DNA from: CAWKDC01 sp044445605
GTDB lineage: Bacteria > Pseudomonadota > Gammaproteobacteria > JABCZS01
NCBI GenBank assembly: GCA_044445605.1
Contig: JBIOEA010000023.1
Coordinates: 1 to 35,191 of the forward strand
DNA: 35,191 bases
Direction of reading: 5' to 3'
The notes below the pieces were generated by a model. That model worked only from the letters and a program-made list of their open reading frames with translations. It was not told the origin of the DNA and ran no database searches. A program made the translations under genes and the position numbers. Shown here piece by piece: positions 9,473-18,506 of the stretch (positions are counted from its first letter, which is position 1; each line of letters begins with the position of its first letter).

Positions 9473-9551
9473 GGCGAGCTCCCAACAACCCCCGACGCTC
9501 GAACCTGCTCGCAAGCTCGCCGATTCTCGGCCTGCCCCCTTCGAAGGGGGC
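9473..9551 (+). repeat. Composite variant of the hairpin repeat, lpxA/fabZ gap
   Basis: The right half has the familiar GATTCTCGGCCTGCCCCC core and a perfect 18-base palindrome GCCCCCTTCGAAGGGGGC (9534-9551), 5 bases from the fabZ stop. The left half is different: an inverted repeat GGCGAGCT (9473-9480) / AGCTCGCC (9514-9521) encloses CAACAACCCCCGAC (9483-9496). That 14-mer recurs on the opposite strand at 26675-26688. Confidence 0.75.
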
Positions 9552-9556
9552 GTAAG

Positions 9557-10006
9557 TCATTTAGAGGTTGTCTTCGTTACATTCATGATTTCTGCTTCGC
9601 AAGCCAATTCGCCGTCAACCGTTGCTTTACACAGAAAACACGATACGCCACGCTTGGACTTTACCAGTTCAACATGAAAATGTAAGCGATCGCCAGGCTG
9701 TACAATCCGCTTGAAACGCGCATTATCAATGCCGACTAAATAATTCGATTCGTCTTCTGCCGGTGGGCGGCCCAATGTCAAATATGTCAAAATGCCGCAG
9801 GCTTGTGCCATTGCCTCAACAATCAATACCCCAGGCATAACGGGTTGATCAGGGAAATGCCCCGTAAAGTGTGGCTCGTTTACCGTCACATTCTTGATAG
9901 CATCTAAATATTTACCCGATTCCCAATCCAGTACCCGATCAATCATCATGAAGGGATAACGGTGTGGTAAATATTTCAAAATTTGATAAACGTCTAAACC
10001 TTTCAT
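9557..10006 (-). CDS. fabZ: 3-hydroxyacyl-ACP dehydratase
   Basis: FabZ dehydrates (3R)-hydroxyacyl-ACP in fatty acid elongation and competes with LpxA and LpxD for the same hydroxymyristoyl-ACP type of substrate, which explains its place in the Lipid A cluster. The 149-residue hot-dog fold protein shows LPHRYPFMMIDRV near the start and the active-site segment HFTGHFPDQPVMPGVLIVEAMAQ, with catalytic His50 and Glu64. Its ATG overlaps the lpxD stop in an ATGA arrangement. Confidence 0.97.
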   Translation of the reverse strand: MKGLDVYQILKYLPHRYPFMMIDRVLDWESGKYLDAIKNVTVNEPHFTGHFPDQPVMPGVLIVEAMAQACGILTYLTLGRPPAEDESNYLVGIDNARFKRIVQPGDRLHFHVELVKSKRGVSCFLCKATVDGELACEAEIMNVTKTTSK

Positions 10007-11058
10007 AGGGATCCCTTATCTAACGAAGCCACCGCTTTTTCAAGCGCCTTGATTCTCTCTACATACTCATTCAAATGCCGGAAATGCACCACCGCTCGGC
10101 GCCACTTGCCCGCAGGCATCATCCCCGTGCCCGATGCGTATACCCCTGGCTCATCAATTGACCGAGTCACTGTCGTCATACCCGCAATTTGTACTTTGTC
10201 ACAGACCGTGATATGTCCCGCAAACGTCGCTCCGCCACCGACTACACAATACTTACCCAAACGTGAACTGCCTGCAAATGCTGCGCATCCCGCAATCACA
10301 CTGTGCGCGCCAATCACCACGTTATGAGCAATTTGGACGCGATTATCAATTTTAACGCCCGTTTCAATTCGGGTGTCTTCTATCGCACCCCGATCAATCG
10401 TCGTTTGCGACCCAATTTCAACATCATCACCAATGTCTACACTGCCTAGCTGCGGCACCTTGATCCACTGGCCCTGCGCCATCGCAAAACCAAACCCGTC
10501 ACTGCCAACAACCGTTTGTGCATGAATAGTCACGCGTGAACCCAATTTAACGCCGTGATATAACACCACGGCAGGATAAAGATGGCAAGCCTTCCCTATC
10601 ACAACATCTTCACCAATCACGCAATGCGCATCAATCCGAGTAGCGTCACCCATCACCGCACGCTCACCAATAACAACGCCTTCACCGATCCACACACCCT
10701 TACCTATCACCGCACTGGAAGCAATCACAGCACTCTTGGCTATCACCGTCTCTGTGTGGGAATGTGTCGGAACACACAGTGTCGCAATTTGTGCATACAC
10801 GGCATGAGGATTATTGGTAATCAGTGCATTCGTGGTGCACTCCGCACTGTCTTCCGGCGAAAGGATCACCGCGCCAGCTTTTGTATCGCGCAATTGCGCA
10901 CGATAAGCCGCGTTTGTCAAAAACGAAATCTCGCGAGCATTCGCCCCCGCAAGCGTCGAAACCCCGGTAATTAAATACGCGGGGTCTCCCTGCAGGGTGA
11001 CTCCCGGCACCATGGCCGCTAAGTCACCCAATGTCTTTTCAACAATAAAGCTTGCCAT
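10003..11058 (-). CDS. lpxD: UDP-3-O-(3-hydroxyacyl)glucosamine N-acyltransferase
   Basis: LpxD adds the second, N-linked hydroxyacyl chain to the Lipid A precursor. The 351-residue product has the N-terminal uridine-binding domain (about 1-100), a long hexapeptide-repeat beta helix from about residue 105, and a C-terminal helix (VHFRHLNEYVERIKALEKAV). The catalytic histidine is expected in VQIAHNVVIG at about His245. It lies 3 bases after skp and overlaps fabZ by 4, so it is part of one operon. Confidence 0.97.
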   Translation of the reverse strand: MASFIVEKTLGDLAAMVPGVTLQGDPAYLITGVSTLAGANAREISFLTNAAYRAQLRDTKAGAVILSPEDSAECTTNALITNNPHAVYAQIATLCVPTHSHTETVIAKSAVIASSAVIGKGVWIGEGVVIGERAVMGDATRIDAHCVIGEDVVIGKACHLYPAVVLYHGVKLGSRVTIHAQTVVGSDGFGFAMAQGQWIKVPQLGSVDIGDDVEIGSQTTIDRGAIEDTRIETGVKIDNRVQIAHNVVIGAHSVIAGCAAFAGSSRLGKYCVVGGGATFAGHITVCDKVQIAGMTTVTRSIDEPGVYASGTGMMPAGKWRRAVVHFRHLNEYVERIKALEKAVASLDKGSL

Positions 11059-11061
11059 GGT

Positions 11062-11565
11062 TTATTTATACTGAACCAAAGCTAATACTTTATCCGTGAT
11101 GTCTGAACCAGCATTTTTCACGTAAAGCGCTGCACCACGTTGCAATACGATGGTGAAACCTTCTTTCGCTGCTGCGGTGGAAGATGCATCACGTACTTGT
11201 GCCAATAACTTCTCTAACTCTTCGTTAGCACGTGTACTACGCTTTTGATTAAAATCATTGCTCATCTTTTGGAAATCAGCTTGATTTTTTTCAAATGAAG
11301 ATTGCAATGTCTTTACTTCATCAGGAGACATCGTTGCAGAATCACGTTTGTATTTGTCATTTTGATCAACCAGTTGCTTTTGCAAAGCCATTAACTTGTC
11401 CTGTTGATCTTTGAACTCTTTTTGCAACTTGCCATCAATTTGTGGCTCGTACTTCGCAATGATTTTCGCACCGTCTACAAACGCAATTTTATCTACGGCT
11501 ACTTGATCTGCAGCAAAAACTACAGATGAACATGCCAATAAAGCACACATAATTAACTTTTTCAC
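11062..11565 (-). CDS. skp: OmpH/Skp family periplasmic chaperone
   Basis: Skp holds unfolded outer-membrane proteins in the periplasm and passes them to BamA. The 167-residue precursor begins with a signal peptide (MKKLIMCALLACSSVVFA, with likely cleavage before ADQ). A VDKIAFVDGAKI strand follows, then a long charged helical arm of about 90 residues (KEFKDQQDKLMALQKQL...) and a C-terminal strand returning to the body, as in the jellyfish-shaped trimer. The start codon is GTG, with AGGAG 6 bases upstream. It lies 24 bases after bamA, the classical order. Confidence 0.95.
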   Translation of the reverse strand: MKKLIMCALLACSSVVFAADQVAVDKIAFVDGAKIIAKYEPQIDGKLQKEFKDQQDKLMALQKQLVDQNDKYKRDSATMSPDEVKTLQSSFEKNQADFQKMSNDFNQKRSTRANEELEKLLAQVRDASSTAAAKEGFTIVLQRGAALYVKNAGSDITDKVLALVQYK

Positions 11566-11589
11566 TATAAGCTCCTTTATATAACCATC

Positions 11590-13878
11590 CTAGAAAACAT
11601 TCCCTAAGTTAAATTGGAAGATCTGAGTTTCATCGCCGTCTTCCTTATTCAACGGTGCTGCCACCGAGAATACGAAAGGACCCAATGGAGAAACCCATTG
11701 AATCGAAACACCAGCTGAATACCTCAGTTCCCCTAAATCAACATTCTCTTCAGTATTATACACGTTCCCGCCGTCTGCGAACAACGATAGTCGCACAGAC
11801 TCTAATTCAATAAACGGAACTGGGAAAATTAACTCACTTGTTCCGACCAGCCTGAAGTTACCCCCTAATGGGCGATCCAAGGAATCGCGTGGGCCCAGGG
11901 AGTTGTCGGTGAACCCGCGCACCGAACCCGTACCCCCTGCGAAGAAGTTTTCGAAGAACGGTAATCCCTCTGTATTCCCATAACCATTTCCGTAAGCAGC
12001 GTTTGCCCGCAATAACATCGTGGCTTTGTCTTGATTCAATACAGAGAAATAATAACGTGTTTGCGCCACCGCTTTGTAATACTCAAGTTCCGATAAAGGT
12101 GCTGCAATGCTAAAACTTAAGCCTTGCACCAAACCATGGGTCGGGAATACAACCCGATCCAACGTATTATGGCTCCAGCCAGCACTCAATAAATACTCAT
12201 TGTAATGATTGCCATATTCTTCTAAGAAACTTGCAACCTGTATCGAAACGTCATCCGGATCATTGCTCGTTAAAATATCAATGTTTTGATACCCTAAACC
12301 GGCATTTATACGATCCACTTCCGATAAGGGAATCCCGAAATTAATATCACCGCCCCAAATGTCGCGGGTATAGTTCGAGATATTCGCTTGAGCCATGTTG
12401 GTTTCTGAGTAGAACGCATCGAAACCACGGCTCACGCCATCCATCGTGTAGAAAGGATTATCGTAACCCACACGGTAGGACGTAAAGGATTTACTGTGGT
12501 TAAATAAGAAATCAACCATATTACCTGAACCTAAGAAGTTATCCTGCTTCAAGCCAGCGTTGAACACGAAACCATCGACCTGTGAGAAACCCACACCGCC
12601 CGTTAGTTGCCCGGACAATTGCTCTTCCACCGTCACTTCCAGATCCACTTCATCATCAGTCCCTGGCACAGGCACCGTATCCACTTCCACATTCTTGTAA
12701 TACCCTAATAAATTCAGGTTGTTCTTTGAACGTTGAATTTTCTTCGTGGAAGCAAGGCTACCTTCAAATTGACGCATTTCCCGACGTAATACCTCATCTT
12801 TACTCAGATAATTACCATGGAAATTGATGCGGCGCACATAGACTTGTTTTTTCGGATTCACATAAAACGTAATTTCAACTGTCTTGTTTTCTTCATTCAC
12901 GACAGGCACAGGGTTCACGTCAGCAAATGCATAACCATCATCCCCTAAGCGCTGTACCATGCGATTTTGTGTCGCCAATAGTTTTTTGCGCGAAAATAAT
13001 TCACCCGGCTCTAACATGATCAATTCACGGAGATCTTCTTCGGGAACCGGTATTTCACCCGCGAATTTAAACCCTGAAATCGTGTAGGCGCTTCCTTCCT
13101 TGATATTCACCGTGATCAACACGTCTTGCATGTCTGGCGACAATGATACCTGTGTCGAGGTAATCTCGAAATTCATGTAACCGCGATCTAAATAGAAAGA
13201 ACGTAAATTTTCTAAGTCGCCCGATAATTTTTGCTTGGAATATTGATCGTTCTTATTCAGCCATGTCATCAAATTAGGCGTCGTCAACGTAAAACGTTTT
13301 AATAATTTACGTGTACTGAACGCATGATTACCCACAATGTTTATACGACGGATTTTGGCTGCATCACCTTCATCAATCTTGATCGCAATGTCCACACGAT
13401 TACGGGGTAACTCTGTTACTTCTGATGTGATCTTTAGCCCGTATTGGCCATTACTGTAATATTGATCCGATAATTCTTGTTCTACTTGTGCCAAAACGGA
13501 AGGTACATACGTCATCCCTTCGGCAAGACCTGCATTCTCTAAACCTTCCATCAGGTCTTTCGTGTCAATGGCGTCATTACCATCGATCGTTAAACGACCA
13601 ATCGTCGGACGCTCTTTCACCGTTACAATCAGTACCGTGCCATCACGTGCTAAGGCAACATCAGAAAAGAAACCTGACTTAAATAAGTCACGGATCACTA
13701 ATCCAGAATCATCTGTATTAAATACGTCACCCACGCGCACCGGTAAATCGTTGTAAACCGTACCAACGTCGAGCCGCTGCAATCCCTCTACTTTAATCTC
13801 AGATATCTTAAATGTATCCGCGTATGCCCATAGTGGCAAACAAAGCAAACTTACTGCTAACCGCTTTAATACTTGCAT
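11590..13878 (-). CDS. bamA: Outer membrane protein assembly factor BamA
   Basis: BamA inserts beta-barrel proteins into the outer membrane. I start it at 13878 (762 residues), which gives a clean signal peptide, MQVLKRLAVSLLCLPLWAYA, with AAGGA about 10 bases upstream. A longer frame from 13917 adds 13 residues overlapping rseP and is unlikely. Five POTRA domains occupy about residues 22-420, and the C-terminal 16-stranded barrel contains GSVRGF, the conserved lid-loop VRGF motif. The last residue is Phe, as expected for barrel recognition. It lies 32 bases after rseP. Confidence 0.97.
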   Translation of the reverse strand: MQVLKRLAVSLLCLPLWAYADTFKISEIKVEGLQRLDVGTVYNDLPVRVGDVFNTDDSGLVIRDLFKSGFFSDVALARDGTVLIVTVKERPTIGRLTIDGNDAIDTKDLMEGLENAGLAEGMTYVPSVLAQVEQELSDQYYSNGQYGLKITSEVTELPRNRVDIAIKIDEGDAAKIRRINIVGNHAFSTRKLLKRFTLTTPNLMTWLNKNDQYSKQKLSGDLENLRSFYLDRGYMNFEITSTQVSLSPDMQDVLITVNIKEGSAYTISGFKFAGEIPVPEEDLRELIMLEPGELFSRKKLLATQNRMVQRLGDDGYAFADVNPVPVVNEENKTVEITFYVNPKKQVYVRRINFHGNYLSKDEVLRREMRQFEGSLASTKKIQRSKNNLNLLGYYKNVEVDTVPVPGTDDEVDLEVTVEEQLSGQLTGGVGFSQVDGFVFNAGLKQDNFLGSGNMVDFLFNHSKSFTSYRVGYDNPFYTMDGVSRGFDAFYSETNMAQANISNYTRDIWGGDINFGIPLSEVDRINAGLGYQNIDILTSNDPDDVSIQVASFLEEYGNHYNEYLLSAGWSHNTLDRVVFPTHGLVQGLSFSIAAPLSELEYYKAVAQTRYYFSVLNQDKATMLLRANAAYGNGYGNTEGLPFFENFFAGGTGSVRGFTDNSLGPRDSLDRPLGGNFRLVGTSELIFPVPFIELESVRLSLFADGGNVYNTEENVDLGELRYSAGVSIQWVSPLGPFVFSVAAPLNKEDGDETQIFQFNLGNVF

Positions 13879-13910
13879 CTTATAAACATCCTTACACGCT
13901 CGAAGCGCCC

Positions 13911-15224
13911 CTACCAAACATGCATCATATCATTGTACAGCGCAATGAGCATCAACCCTAGCAACAATAAGATCCCAATTCTAAAACCAATCTCTTGTGC
14001 ATGCTCACTCAGCGGACGACGCAACACCATCTCAATAACATAAAATAATAAATGCCCACCATCTAACACAGGAATAGGCAGTAAATTTAAAACCGCCAAT
14101 CCTACACTTATCATCGCGAGAAAATAAAGATAAGCGGTACTACCCTCTTCAACCGATTCACCCGCCGCACGCGCAATCGTTACGGGACCACTGATATTAT
14201 CAAAAGATGCGCGCCCTGTCGCCATGTATGCAAGCATTTTTACATTGCCGATCACCATTTTATAAGTTTGCCGAAAAGCTTCGGTGATACTGTCTTGAAC
14301 ACCAAAAGACCCTCTGCGAAATACGTCCCTCGGTAAATGAACACCTATCATGCCCGTACCATCCGGCCTTGCAGCTGGGGTCACATGGATTTTCTGGAGC
14401 TTGCCTTCACGTTTTATTTCCATCGGGACGTCTACGTGTGGATGTTGGCTGATTTGCTGAACAAGCTCATCCCAATTCATCACCGTGACATCATTGACGC
14501 GAACAACCTTATCCCCTTCAAGAAGCCCTGCCTTCATCGCGGGAGAGTCTGGCGTAACCTTGCCCAGCACCGTGGATTGTTTAAAATCCATACCCAACAT
14601 GTCTAAAAAATCTTCTTCCGTACCCGGGATGATTAACGGTTGCTTAAACAGTACTGTTTCCAGCTTGCCATCGCGCTTGATCGTCAAGGTTACTGACGGT
14701 TCTTTCAAATAATGAGACCAAATGTGTCGCACATTGATAACCGTCGGCGTCTTACGTCCATCAATCGCAATGACTTCATCATGCGCTTTTAATCCATTAT
14801 GCAATGCAAGAGAACCCTTAGCGGGCGCATTCATAATGGGAATGGGCCCGTCAAAACCAATTAAAAACACACCCATGCACAGGATAACAGCCAAAATCAA
14901 ATTGAAAACGGGACCGGCTAGCACAATCAAAAAACGCTTCCATACCGGTTGACGATTAAAAGCAAAGGGCAAATCTTCCGTAGATACCGTGCCCTCGCGC
15001 TCATCCAGCATCTTGACGTATCCACCTAATGGGATTGCACAAAGGCAATACTCCACGCCATCCTTTGCTCGACGCGATAACAGTACCTTGCCAAAACCAA
15101 CGGCAAAACGTTGCACCTTAACGCCTAATTTGCGGGCAACCCAAAAATGGCCGAATTCATGGAAGGGAATTAAAATGGCAATGGCGGCAAGAAATGCCAA
15201 GGCACTTATGATGATGTGGGACAT
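13911..15224 (-). CDS. rseP: RseP-family site-2 intramembrane metalloprotease
   Basis: RseP cuts the anti-sigma factor RseA inside the membrane after DegS, releasing sigma-E during envelope stress, and also clears signal-peptide remnants. The 437-residue product begins with a transmembrane helix holding the zinc motif HEFGH (22-26). Two PDZ domains lie in the middle (SLALHNGLKAHDEVIAIDG and SPAMKAGLLEGDKVVRVND). The second metal-site motif NLLPIPVLDGGH is near the C-terminus, within the last transmembrane segments. The start overlaps the dxr end by 19 bases and has GGAG 7 bases upstream. No RseA homologue is present in this window. Confidence 0.96.
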   Translation of the reverse strand: MSHIIISALAFLAAIAILIPFHEFGHFWVARKLGVKVQRFAVGFGKVLLSRRAKDGVEYCLCAIPLGGYVKMLDEREGTVSTEDLPFAFNRQPVWKRFLIVLAGPVFNLILAVILCMGVFLIGFDGPIPIMNAPAKGSLALHNGLKAHDEVIAIDGRKTPTVINVRHIWSHYLKEPSVTLTIKRDGKLETVLFKQPLIIPGTEEDFLDMLGMDFKQSTVLGKVTPDSPAMKAGLLEGDKVVRVNDVTVMNWDELVQQISQHPHVDVPMEIKREGKLQKIHVTPAARPDGTGMIGVHLPRDVFRRGSFGVQDSITEAFRQTYKMVIGNVKMLAYMATGRASFDNISGPVTIARAAGESVEEGSTAYLYFLAMISVGLAVLNLLPIPVLDGGHLLFYVIEMVLRRPLSEHAQEIGFRIGILLLLGLMLIALYNDMMHVW

Positions 15225-16402
15225 GCAAAAGCTCCATTAGCTAAATGTGTAGCACCGAGGCGACGTGTATCCTTGTCTAGCGCAAATACATCTGCTAACG
15301 AAGCAATCAACGGCCGAGATTGCACGGATAATAGTGTTTCGATGAGGGCTGGTATGCCCATGAATGATAACTGCTTATCCAAAAACGCTTGCACAGCGAC
15401 TTCATTCGCTGCATTAAAAATAATCATGTCGGCTTGGCCAGCGCGCATCGCCGTTTGTGCCAAATCAAAGCAACGGAACTGGCCAGGCTGTAATGCTTCA
15501 AATTGTAATGACAAGGGATTATCTAATAATCGTTTTGCCGTCACACCCGATTCAATACGGTCAGGCCAACCTAATGCGTAACTGATCGGAACCCGCATGT
15601 CAGGCTCACCTAAATGCGTCAACACAGAACCATCTTTGTACTCAACCAAAGCATGTACCGTGCTTTGTGGGTGAATCAATACACCCAGTTCATCAAATGA
15701 TAATCCAAATAAATAATGCGCTTCCATCAGCTCTAATGCTTTATTGGCCAAGGTGGCAGAATCAACCGAAATTTTAGCGCCCATGTTCCAACGAGGATGA
15801 CGCACGGCTTCTTCAGGTGTGACGGTGTTTAATTCATGGATAGAACGACGCAGAAATGGACCGCCAGAGGCCGTGAGGTAAACGCGGGAGATCGATTGTT
15901 TGCCCGCATGACGCGTATCATTCCAACATTGAAACACCGCATTGTGTTCGCTATCGACGGGAATGATCGTTGCACCTGACCGTGACGCGGCTTCCATGAA
16001 TAAGGGGCCCGCCATCACTAAAGACTCTTTGTTCGCTAATAATATTTTTTTACCGCTTTCGGCCGCTGCCATCGATGCACGTAAGCCTGCTCCACCCACG
16101 ATCCCCGTCATCACGGTGTCCACGTCCGGATGCGCTGCAATGAAACATAATCCTTCATCACCAGACAAAACGGTTGTATCACTGCCTTTCGCTAATAATG
16201 CTTCGGATAATTGTTGTGCAGCCGTTTCATCGCACATCACCGCATAGGTCGGCTTCCAGCTTAAACAAATCGGTAACATGCCTTCGACAGAGCGGTTGGC
16301 GGCTACTGCAAACAAACTAAAACGCCCAGGATGCAAACTCATCACATCCAGCGTTTGCCGTCCTATCGACCCTGTTGCGCCCAGCAAGGCCACCCTGTTC
16401 AT
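15206..16402 (-). CDS. dxr: 1-deoxy-D-xylulose 5-phosphate reductoisomerase
   Basis: Dxr (IspC) converts DXP to methylerythritol 4-phosphate with NADPH, the committed step of the non-mevalonate isoprenoid pathway. The 398-residue length is normal. The nucleotide-binding GATGSIG lies at residues 8-14. NKESLVMAG and PVDSEHNAVFQ provide the metal and substrate site. PRWNMGAKISVDSATLANKALE is a family signature. Its start overlaps the cdsA stop by 4 bases, and it supplies precursors to the neighbouring uppS product. Confidence 0.97.
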   Translation of the reverse strand: MNRVALLGATGSIGRQTLDVMSLHPGRFSLFAVAANRSVEGMLPICLSWKPTYAVMCDETAAQQLSEALLAKGSDTTVLSGDEGLCFIAAHPDVDTVMTGIVGGAGLRASMAAAESGKKILLANKESLVMAGPLFMEAASRSGATIIPVDSEHNAVFQCWNDTRHAGKQSISRVYLTASGGPFLRRSIHELNTVTPEEAVRHPRWNMGAKISVDSATLANKALELMEAHYLFGLSFDELGVLIHPQSTVHALVEYKDGSVLTHLGEPDMRVPISYALGWPDRIESGVTAKRLLDNPLSLQFEALQPGQFRCFDLAQTAMRAGQADMIIFNAANEVAVQAFLDKQLSFMGIPALIETLLSVQSRPLIASLADVFALDKDTRRLGATHLANGAFACPTSS

Positions 16403-17205
16403 TCAAACGCCCTCAACAACCCAAACGCTAAACATGGCGTAAGTGCGATCAAACTGTCTAGCCGATCCAGAAGACCACCATGTCCAGGCAGTATCGCGCC
16501 ACTGTCTTTCACGCCGCGAATGCGCTTCAATGCACTTTCAAAGAAATCACCTACTGCAGATAATAAAACCGCGATCACTACCATGCCAATTAATCCAGAT
16601 TGGTAGGGTTGTTTCAAAACGAATACATAATACGCCCACATGGCAAATACCGTGAGCACCATCGCACCCAGCAATCCTTCCACTGTTTTGCCCGGGCTGA
16701 GTAATGGCGCAATCTTGTGGCGTCCTATCGCTTTACCTACGATAAATGCAAATGTATCGCTGCACCACACCAACACAAAGACCATCATGACAAGTAACGA
16801 ACCTTGTGGCATTTCACGTAGCACCAGCAACCCACTGAACAGAGGGAGTAATGTGAAAAATGAAAGTATCATGATGACGCGCGTCGATAATGGCGTAATT
16901 CTGTTCATGGCCTGACAGGCGACCAACCATGCCATGATCCCAGACCAGACAAAACAGGCTGTCGCCAGTAATCCCCATTGCATCATCGGGGACCAATAGG
17001 TCAAAAACATACCTATAATAAATAAGTCTGTCCAAATGATCTTTTGAATCAACGTAGTCACGCCCGCTAAACGCATCCACTCTAGGAAGCAGCCTGTGCA
17101 AATCGCTGCAGCGAAAATAGAAAACCCAAATTCGGGAAGTTTCAGTACAGCGGCGACAATGATCGCGACGTAAATAATCCCTGTGATGATCCGTTGTTTA
17201 AGCAT
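16399..17205 (-). CDS. cdsA: Phosphatidate cytidylyltransferase
   Basis: CdsA makes CDP-diacylglycerol from phosphatidic acid and CTP, the branch point for all membrane phospholipids. The 268-residue product is mostly hydrophobic, with about seven or eight predicted transmembrane segments. The CDS signature runs at about residues 224-250: S-x5-R-x3-KD followed by PGHGGLLDRLD with its conserved aspartates. It overlaps uppS by 8 bases and dxr by 4, so translation is coupled along this stretch. Confidence 0.96.
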   Translation of the reverse strand: MLKQRIITGIIYVAIIVAAVLKLPEFGFSIFAAAICTGCFLEWMRLAGVTTLIQKIIWTDLFIIGMFLTYWSPMMQWGLLATACFVWSGIMAWLVACQAMNRITPLSTRVIMILSFFTLLPLFSGLLVLREMPQGSLLVMMVFVLVWCSDTFAFIVGKAIGRHKIAPLLSPGKTVEGLLGAMVLTVFAMWAYYVFVLKQPYQSGLIGMVVIAVLLSAVGDFFESALKRIRGVKDSGAILPGHGGLLDRLDSLIALTPCLAFGLLRAFE

Positions 17206-17944
17206 TTTCTAACTCCTTGTTGGCAATACCCACGGGCACGTCATAACGTGCACTGACGCCGCCATATCGACGATCGCGCAAAGCATATGCATGCAATGCT
17301 TCTTCAAACACAGCTGGCGTAAAGTCAGGCCAGGAAACAGGTGTGAAATAAAGCTCTGTATAAGCTAATTGGAATAACATGAAATTACTGATCCGTTGCT
17401 CACCCGATGTTCTGATGAACAAATCAGGATCCGGAAGATCACCTACGGATAAATACTGCGTAAACAGTTGCTCGTTAATCGTGCTTGAGGGTAACTGTTG
17501 TTGTGCGAGATCCTCAACCATGCGCTTACAGGCTTGGAAAACATCCCAACGTCCACTGTAATTCATCGCCAAGTTTAACATCAGACGATCATTATTGATG
17601 GATCGTGCTTCAGCATCTTTCATCAATCTTTGCATTTCTTCTGAAAACGCGCTGCGATCGCCAATAAAACGTAATGAAACGCCCTGCTGGATCAGTTCAT
17701 CAAGATGGGATTGTAAGGTCACAAAAAATAAATTCATCAAGAAATTAACTTCTTGAACTGGGCGCTGCCAATTTTCGCAGCTAAATGCAAATAAGGTTAA
17801 TATGGAAACGCCCTGAGCAATACAGGCTTGCACGGTTGACTTCACTGCCTGCACACCGCGCTCGTGCCCCGCAATGCGGGGCAAGCCTCGTGCTTCGGCC
17901 CATCGACCATTTCCATCCATGACGATGGCCACGTGCATTCCCAT
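17198..17944 (-). CDS. uppS: Undecaprenyl diphosphate synthase (cis-prenyltransferase)
   Basis: UppS extends farnesyl diphosphate with isopentenyl units to make C55 undecaprenyl diphosphate, the lipid carrier for peptidoglycan and O-antigen. Starting at 17944 gives 248 residues beginning MGMHVAIVMDGNGRWAEARG, the family N-terminus, with catalytic Asp10 in MDGNGRW. GGAAG lies 6 bases upstream inside the end of frr. The longer frame from 17992 runs 16 residues into frr and is rejected. DLFIRTSGEQRISNFMLFQ and YTELYFTPVSWPDF are further signatures. Confidence 0.96.
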   Translation of the reverse strand: MGMHVAIVMDGNGRWAEARGLPRIAGHERGVQAVKSTVQACIAQGVSILTLFAFSCENWQRPVQEVNFLMNLFFVTLQSHLDELIQQGVSLRFIGDRSAFSEEMQRLMKDAEARSINNDRLMLNLAMNYSGRWDVFQACKRMVEDLAQQQLPSSTINEQLFTQYLSVGDLPDPDLFIRTSGEQRISNFMLFQLAYTELYFTPVSWPDFTPAVFEEALHAYALRDRRYGGVSARYDVPVGIANKELENA

Positions 17945-17945
17945 G

Positions 17946-18503
17946 CTACACTTCCATGAGATCTTGTTCTTTCTTCTTGAACAGAACGTCAATTTCTTCC
18001 ACTTTTTGATCAGTTAACTTTTGAATGCGATCTTCAGAACGCTTGACGTCGTCTTCTGTGATTTTCTTCGCTTTCAACAAGTCTTTGATTTGTGTATTGG
18101 CTTCCCGACGCACATTACGAACAGCGACTTTAGCTTGCTCGGCTTCATGGCTGACGGCTTTCACCATTTCTTTGCGACGCGCTTCGTTAGGCGCAGGCAT
18201 CGAAATACGAATGGTATTGCCAGAAGTAGAGGGGTTTAAACCTAAGTCTGCTGCAATGATCGCTTTTTCAATCGCTGGGATCATCTGTTTTTCCCAAGGC
18301 ACAATGCCCAATGTCCGTGGATCTTCCACGTTCACATTCGCTACCTGAGAAATGGGCACGGGGTTCCCGTAATAAAGCACACGGACCGTGTCCAACGCGC
18401 TGGGATGTGCGCGCCCACTGCGCACTTTGTTAAATTCAACTTTCAAGGCTTCAATGCACTTATTCATCCGTGCACTGGCTTCTGTCAAAATACTCTCTGG
18501 CAT
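17946..18503 (-). CDS. frr: Ribosome recycling factor
   Basis: RRF, with EF-G, splits the post-termination ribosome. The 185-residue length is exactly the E. coli family size. Conserved stretches include FNKVRSGRAHPSALD, the linker region with NPVPISQVANVNVEDPRTL and a NTIRISMPAPNEARRKEMVK segment. The stop lies 1 base from the uppS start, and pyrH is 3 bases upstream. Confidence 0.98.
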   Translation of the reverse strand: MPESILTEASARMNKCIEALKVEFNKVRSGRAHPSALDTVRVLYYGNPVPISQVANVNVEDPRTLGIVPWEKQMIPAIEKAIIAADLGLNPSTSGNTIRISMPAPNEARRKEMVKAVSHEAEQAKVAVRNVRREANTQIKDLLKAKKITEDDVKRSEDRIQKLTDQKVEEIDVLFKKKEQDLMEV

Positions 18504-18506
18504 GAT

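Noticed and set aside
10582..10974. Plus-strand frame of 130 residues rich in His, Asn and Thr
   Set aside because: It is the reverse reading of the hexapeptide repeats of lpxD; the apparent repeats are a shadow.
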